From an uncultured Spirochaetales bacterium (GTDB lineage: Bacteria; Spirochaetota; Spirochaetia; Sphaerochaetales; Sphaerochaetaceae), in assembly GCA_944393005.1 (NCBI GenBank), contig CALXYO010000006.1, positions 62,001 through 126,000 of the forward strand: a DNA stretch of 64,000 nt, written 5' to 3'. Under the pieces are notes generated by a model that saw nothing but the letters and a program-made list of their open reading frames with translations, was not told the origin of the DNA and did not search any database. Position numbers and translations under genes: made by a program. Positions 59,828 to 64,000 of this stretch are shown here, one piece after another. Within the stretch, counting starts at the first letter, position 1. Each line of letters opens with the position of its first letter.

Positions 59828-60614
59828 CATCAAACATGTGACGAAAGTCTTCTTCCCGGGAACCGTAAATGAAAAGGTTGCCCTCCAGGATATAAACCTG
59901 CATATAAATGAAGGGGATGTTGTATGCGTGATCGGCTCAAACGGAAGCGGAAAGTCCACCCTTTTCAACATGATCGCAGGGACCTTCCCCGTTACCGCGG
60001 GAACGATAACTCTTGACGGCAAGGACATCACGAAAGCTCCTGAGTACAAGAGGGCATTCGAGATCGGACGTATCTTCCAGGACCCGACAAAAGGCACCAG
60101 TGCGAACATGTCCATTCAGGACAATATGGCACTCTCCCTCAGGAAAGGCATGAGAGGACTGAAATATTCCCTCAATCAGGAAAAGAAGAATTTCTTCCGC
60201 CAGATTCTCGAACCTGTTGGACTTCAGGACAGGCTTGAAGACAACGTAGGTCTTCTCTCCGGAGGACAGAGACAGGCTCTGACTCTCATCATGGCATGCA
60301 TGTCCCATCCAAAGCTCCTGCTGCTTGACGAACATACAGCAGCACTTGATCCTGCAAACGCGAGAATCGTGATGGAGCTTACGGAGAAATACATCGCACA
60401 GGAAAAGTTCACTGCAATGATGATCACACACAACATGCAGTTCGCCATCGAGTTCGGAAACAGGCTCATCATGATGGATGAAGGAAAGATAATCCTCGAA
60501 GCCAGCGGAGATGAGAAGAGGAATCTCACCGTTCCCGATCTCATAGCCCGTTTCAGGGAAATAAGGAACAAGGACTTCGCTGATGATGAAGGCCTTCTCA
60601 CTGAAGGGAACTGA
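59820..60614 (+). CDS. ABC importer ATPase, TrpZ-like
   Basis: 264 residues. Walker A GSNGSGKST, Q-loop near GRIFQDPTKGT, signature LLSGGQRQALTLIMA and Walker B LLLLDEHTAALDP with a His switch (MITHNMQFAIEF). The Walker B ends in E-H instead of E-P, which is seen in this subgroup. Overlaps the permease gene, and a terminator follows. Confidence 0.9.
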   Translation: MLDIKHVTKVFFPGTVNEKVALQDINLHINEGDVVCVIGSNGSGKSTLFNMIAGTFPVTAGTITLDGKDITKAPEYKRAFEIGRIFQDPTKGTSANMSIQDNMALSLRKGMRGLKYSLNQEKKNFFRQILEPVGLQDRLEDNVGLLSGGQRQALTLIMACMSHPKLLLLDEHTAALDPANARIVMELTEKYIAQEKFTAMMITHNMQFAIEFGNRLIMMDEGKIILEASGDEKRNLTVPDLIARFREIRNKDFADDEGLLTEGN

Positions 60615-60620
60615 CAGAAC

Positions 60621-60655
60621 AAAACGTCCGGATGACAAATTGCCGGACGTTTTTC
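60621..60655 (+). terminator. Intrinsic terminator after the TrpXYZ-like operon
   Basis: AAAACGTCCGG pairs with CCGGACGTTTT over an 11-base loop, and the right arm runs into five T and CATTT. It begins 7 bases after the ATPase stop. Confidence 0.85.
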
Positions 60656-60705
60656 ATTTCACATGGTTTTCACAAATCATAAATGAGGATATCATCCTCA
60701 GGCGT

Positions 60706-62058
60706 ATGACTAAGATACCGGCAGCAGAAAGACTTTTCACACCATCATATCTGAGGGCACTGATAATCCCGCTCCTTTTTGAGCAGATCCTCACCATAAC
60801 CATAGGCATGGCAGACACCATCATGGTTGCCGCTGTCGGCGAAGCCAGTGTCAGCGGCATTTCGCTTGTTGACAGCATCTCAAATCTTTTCATACAGCTT
60901 TTCAGTGCTTTTGCCACAGGAGGCGCTGTCGTCGCATCCCAGTACATGGGTCGGCGGGACAAGATCTCCGCATGCAAGGCGGCAAAGCAGCTTGTATACA
61001 TAACTGTCATTTTCTCAGGTGCGGTTGCGGCCATCCTGCTTTTCGGCAACAGACACCTGCTGCGTCTTCTCTTCGGTTCAATTGAAGCGGATGTTATGAC
61101 GGCTGCCGAGAACTATTTCATCTTCATAGTATTGAGCTACCCCTTTCTCGCACTCTGCAACAGCTGCAACGCACTGTGCCGCAGCATGGGTAAAAGCAAG
61201 ATAACGATGACGGTGAGCCTTATCATGAACATAATCAATATCGGAGGCAACGCGATCCTCATATACGGTGTCGGGCTCGGCACAGCAGGGGCTGGAATCG
61301 CATCCCTCGCCTCCCGTATCGCCGGTGCCGCGATAATGCTCATCGTCGTATGCAATACAAGACTTGAGATCCATATAGACAGGCTGTTCAAACTTGAGTG
61401 GAACGGTGCGATGGTGAAAAAGATTCTGAGGATAGGACTTCCATCCGGTGTCGAGAACAGCACCTTCCATATCGGAAAGATACTTGTCCAGTCCCTGGTC
61501 TCGACCTTCGGCACTGCATCGATAGCGGCAAATGCCGTTGTGAACAACATCACGACATTCGCAAACATACCGGGATCCGTCATCGGCCTTGCATCCATAA
61601 CAGTCATAGGACAGTGCTGCGGTGCAAAGAGAATAGATCAGGCAAAGTACTATGCCCGCATGCTCATGATACTCACTTATGTGATGATGGCACTCACCTG
61701 CCTTGTCTTCTATGTACTGACACCGCAGCTCAGCAGTCTTTACAACCTCTCTGATGAAGCACTGGGGATATCTGTGGAATGCACCCGCATGCTGCTTATA
61801 CAGACTGCGATATTCTGGCCGCTTTCCTTCACGCTGCCCAATTACCTGAGGGCAGCAGGTGATGCACGTTATACAATGATCGTCGCCATGGCAAGCATGT
61901 GGACATGCAGAATCGGCTTCTCATATCTTCTGGGAGAGTTCCTCGGCATGGGGCTTTACGGTGTAAGCTGGGCCATGGTGATCGACTGGTACTGCAGAAT
62001 AATCTTCTTCACCCGCCGCTGGCTTAAGGGCGGATGGAAGACAAAGAGCGTAATTTAA
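60706..62058 (+). CDS. MATE family efflux transporter
   Basis: 450 residues from ATG 60706 (MTKIPAAERLF); the frame is open to 60583 but that part covers the terminator. About 12 membrane segments in two repeats; ITIGMADTIMVAAVGEASVSGISLVDS in the first half is the MATE pattern, and GLPSGVENSTFHIGKI starts the second half. It exports drugs, toxic cations or metabolites by Na+ or H+ exchange. The ribosome site is weak. Converges with the GntR gene. Confidence 0.88.
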   Translation: MTKIPAAERLFTPSYLRALIIPLLFEQILTITIGMADTIMVAAVGEASVSGISLVDSISNLFIQLFSAFATGGAVVASQYMGRRDKISACKAAKQLVYITVIFSGAVAAILLFGNRHLLRLLFGSIEADVMTAAENYFIFIVLSYPFLALCNSCNALCRSMGKSKITMTVSLIMNIINIGGNAILIYGVGLGTAGAGIASLASRIAGAAIMLIVVCNTRLEIHIDRLFKLEWNGAMVKKILRIGLPSGVENSTFHIGKILVQSLVSTFGTASIAANAVVNNITTFANIPGSVIGLASITVIGQCCGAKRIDQAKYYARMLMILTYVMMALTCLVFYVLTPQLSSLYNLSDEALGISVECTRMLLIQTAIFWPLSFTLPNYLRAAGDARYTMIVAMASMWTCRIGFSYLLGEFLGMGLYGVSWAMVIDWYCRIIFFTRRWLKGGWKTKSVI

Positions 62059-62064
62059 AATCAT

Positions 62065-62086
62065 AATATTTCTGTTATGAAATATT
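62065..62086. terminator. AT-rich inverted repeat between MATE and GntR genes
   Basis: AATATTTC-N6-GAAATATT, perfect, lying over the GntR stop and just after the MATE stop. Weak because it has no GC, but its position between converging genes suits a shared end point. Confidence 0.35.
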
Positions 62087-62743
62087 TGTCACAAGAGAAA
62101 GAATATCTTCGAAATGCAAATGCGCAATTTCTGCTATGCGAATCATATTCTTTTCTTTCATAGCTTCAATTAAAGCCCGGTGCTCATTCTGAGCCGAGGC
62201 TATGCTGTCAGGGCTGAATTTTGTTATCAAAAAGAAGAATTTGTCAGAAATCTCATAAAGGCTGTTAAGTAAAAACAGCATCACGGGATTTTTAGATATT
62301 TTTGCAATTGCAAGATGAAATTCTATATCTTTTTTGTTGTATTCAATAGGGTCTGTCAATTTATCCATCTGGCTGCACATCATGCCAAGATTATCAAAAT
62401 CCTCATTACTGGCCCGCTGGGCTGCTTTATAAAAAATCTGAATTTCGATTGATTCTCTGGCATCAATAAGATCTTTGAGTCCGGTTCCGGTTGTCTTCAT
62501 CAGATCTTCAAGAGCGCGCGAGAAGATTTTGCTTGTGCCATTTATTTTCCTTGCACCTTTGCCTGGTATTATCTCAATCAGTCCCCTATCCTCAAAACTT
62601 TTCAGAACCTCTCTTATACAATTTCTGCTTACCTTGTATTTCTCGACCAATTTTCTCTCGGATGGCAACATATCGCCATAGTCAAGAGCCATTATTTCGT
62701 TTCCAAGTGTTTCAGCAATACGCTCAGACAGGAATTCTGCCAA
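62075..62743 (-). CDS. GntR family regulator with FCD domain
   Basis: 222 residues; TTG start at 62743 after GGAGAG. Winged helix MLPSERKLVEKYKVSRNCIREVLKSFEDRGLIEIIPGKGA, then an all-helical FCD domain (EYNKKDIEFHLAIAKISKNPV with the Asp and His of the metal site; a further His lies in IAHLHFEDIL). It should sense a sugar acid or amino sugar derivative and regulate the kinase and AEC genes it is transcribed with. Eleven bases follow the kinase stop. Confidence 0.88.
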   Translation of the reverse strand: MAEFLSERIAETLGNEIMALDYGDMLPSERKLVEKYKVSRNCIREVLKSFEDRGLIEIIPGKGARKINGTSKIFSRALEDLMKTTGTGLKDLIDARESIEIQIFYKAAQRASNEDFDNLGMMCSQMDKLTDPIEYNKKDIEFHLAIAKISKNPVMLFLLNSLYEISDKFFFLITKFSPDSIASAQNEHRALIEAMKEKNMIRIAEIAHLHFEDILSLVTNIS

Positions 62744-62754
62744 AATATCTCTCC

Positions 62755-63546
62755 CTACCAGGCTCCGGCATATTGAATAGTGACAGTACTGCTTTCTGTT
62801 CCTCTGTGCATGGCAGCCTCTATATCCTCATTTTCCAATATGCTGGATACAAAGCCTGCAATGAAACTGTCTCCTGCTCCCATAGTATCGACTACAGGAC
62901 AGTCAATTATACCGCAGTTGAAGTATTTTTTACCATTGTAAGCGATACTTCCATATTTTCCTAGTGTGACGACAATTGTTTTTGTTCCTGTCTCGTAGCA
63001 TAATTTCATAAAATCCTTTATACATCTCAAATCATACTCTTCTGGCCATGAGAAGAATGCATAATCCACATATTCAGCAGTCTCTTTCCACAGAGAATCG
63101 TGAATTTTATCTGAAAAATCGAATGCTGTAATCACGCTGTGGTTTTTTATTTCTGCAAGCCGGTTCTGGCAATTTCCCCAGAATCCTGTAATGAAAGCAT
63201 CACCTTCATAGATATATTCCAGATCACTGTCCAGAAGACAAAAATCCTTGTTTGTTCCTGGACTATAGCCAAGAAAGACTCTGTCTCCTTCACGATGTTC
63301 GACTTTTGTAACTGCAGTCTTACCGTTTTTTATGACCCTGACACGAGAGACATCTACTCCGCGACTCGCCAGAGAAGAAACAAGCTTTTTACCGGCATCA
63401 TCTGCTCCTATACATCCGATATATGAAACATCTTCAACATATCGCCTGAGATAGACAGCAACATTCACAGGATTTCCTCCTGGAAACATCTCACCTGTCT
63501 TCACATAAAAATCAATACAATTATCACCTGCAGTTATAATTTTCAT
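62755..63546 (-). CDS. PfkB family kinase, similar to fructoselysine 6-kinase FrlD
   Basis: 263 residues. FrlD-like from start (ITAGDNCIDFYVKTGEMFPG) to end (TIQYAGAW). The PfkB signatures are GGNPVNVAVYLRRY and DTMGAGDSFIAGFVSSIL, the latter with the catalytic Asp. VITAFDFSDK is also as in FrlD. FrlD phosphorylates fructoselysine; here the neighbours are a GntR regulator and an AEC transporter, with no FrlB seen, so the substrate could be another Amadori product or sugar amine. Confidence 0.82.
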   Translation of the reverse strand: MKIITAGDNCIDFYVKTGEMFPGGNPVNVAVYLRRYVEDVSYIGCIGADDAGKKLVSSLASRGVDVSRVRVIKNGKTAVTKVEHREGDRVFLGYSPGTNKDFCLLDSDLEYIYEGDAFITGFWGNCQNRLAEIKNHSVITAFDFSDKIHDSLWKETAEYVDYAFFSWPEEYDLRCIKDFMKLCYETGTKTIVVTLGKYGSIAYNGKKYFNCGIIDCPVVDTMGAGDSFIAGFVSSILENEDIEAAMHRGTESSTVTIQYAGAW

Positions 63547-63555
63547 TTTTACCTC

Positions 63556-64000
63556 TCAATACAGCAGCATTATCAATGGAATTGTTACAAGGGAAAGGAT
63601 AAGGGAAAGAATCATTGTTTCATTCGCATATGAAGACTCCTGCCCGTATTTCTTTGCAAGTATTACATTCAAAGATCCGATAGGCAAAGCTGTGATCAGC
63701 ACAATGGTTGCACTCAATACCTGTTCCACGCCAAGCCAGTCAAGAAAAACAAAAGTAAGAAACGGAAATACAAGTAATCTTAACAAACAGACTAAATAAG
63801 AAGAAAAAGTACCGAATATTCTTTTGATATTCATTCCGACTATCCAGCCTCCGATTATTATCATTGATATCGGAACTGAACTGTCCCCGACAACTGTCAG
63901 TGTTCCGTATATAAAATCAGGCAGTCTCAATTTGCTGATAAAAAGCAGTACAGCTATTATTGATGAAATAGAAAGAGGGTCAAAAATAATTTCCTTCCAT
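63556..64000 (-). CDS. AEC family transporter, C-terminal part (gene runs past window end)
   Basis: The frame is open to the window end, so only the last 148 residues are seen. Four to five membrane segments, with SVPISMIIIGGWIVGMNI and ALPIGSLNVILAKKYGQESSYANETM, typical of the auxin efflux carrier family, where the Asn-Val region lies in the broken helix. It is first in the AEC-kinase-GntR unit, 9 bases before the kinase. It could carry the kinase substrate or a related acid. Confidence 0.82.
   Translation of the reverse strand, partial: WKEIIFDPLSISSIIAVLLFISKLRLPDFIYGTLTVVGDSSVPISMIIIGGWIVGMNIKRIFGTFSSYLVCLLRLLVFPFLTFVFLDWLGVEQVLSATIVLITALPIGSLNVILAKKYGQESSYANETMILSLILSLVTIPLIMLLY

Noticed and set aside
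1..64000. tRNA, rRNA or CRISPR array
   Set aside because: Intergenic spaces were read on both strands and none shows a cloverleaf with GTTC-type loop, rRNA sequence or regularly spaced repeats; a covariance search would be needed to exclude a missed tRNA.

Overview
The window reads as the chromosome of a host-associated, anaerobic spirochaete of the Treponema/Sphaerochaeta type. This is an inference from three things: solute-binding proteins with the ending FANG(G/S)SES after the signal peptide instead of a lipobox Cys, a long GlyA of treponemal type, and a gene set built on amino-acid and purine scavenging. No rRNA, tRNA or CRISPR array was recognised.

Layout. 1-3.3 kb: the tail of a probable methyltransferase gene, a FecB-type binding protein, an Rpn/PD-(D/E)XK transposase-like nuclease and a broken copy of it. 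3.4-24.2 kb: one large block for selenium-dependent molybdenum hydroxylases and anaerobic purine breakdown: ygeW, selD, two YedF-like half proteins, yedE, a cysteine desulfurase, an XdhC/YqeB-type maturation factor, a cysteine desulfidase, xdhD-ygfM-xdhB-xdhC-xdhA, ygeY, ssnA and ygfK. Three promoters in this block (ygeW, xdhA, ygfK) carry the same tandem box, GCAACAA-N3-GCAACA, directly upstream of the -35 element, which suggests a shared regulator.

24.3-39 kb: a minus-strand chaperone-usher locus. It holds a PapD-like chaperone, a 1121-residue usher with an unusual N-terminal three-helix membrane domain and acidic linker, and then 14 tandem genes for small secreted beta-rich proteins. Ten of these are clear paralogs. 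A run of ten G lies in the leader of the chaperone gene and is a candidate phase-variation switch. This is the most striking system in the window. The array ends 2 bases before a GntR gene that looks frameshifted at a G5 run.

39-44.9 kb and 52.5-53.7 kb are accessory islands: a TnpB gene with a likely omega-RNA, a 180-base repeat, a truncated hydrolase gene, a Phd-Doc module, an HTH protein, and a HigBA-like module flanked by two remnants of an Abi gene. Both toxin-antitoxin modules have a perfect inverted repeat over their promoter. The rest is housekeeping: glyA, an XRE regulator, infA, an Smr-domain protein with SFADIL repeats, a CBS-ACT protein, livKHMGF, proC-serS-pncB, a TrpXYZ-like ABC transporter, a MATE exporter, and at the right edge a FrlD-like kinase with a GntR regulator and an AEC transporter cut by the window end.
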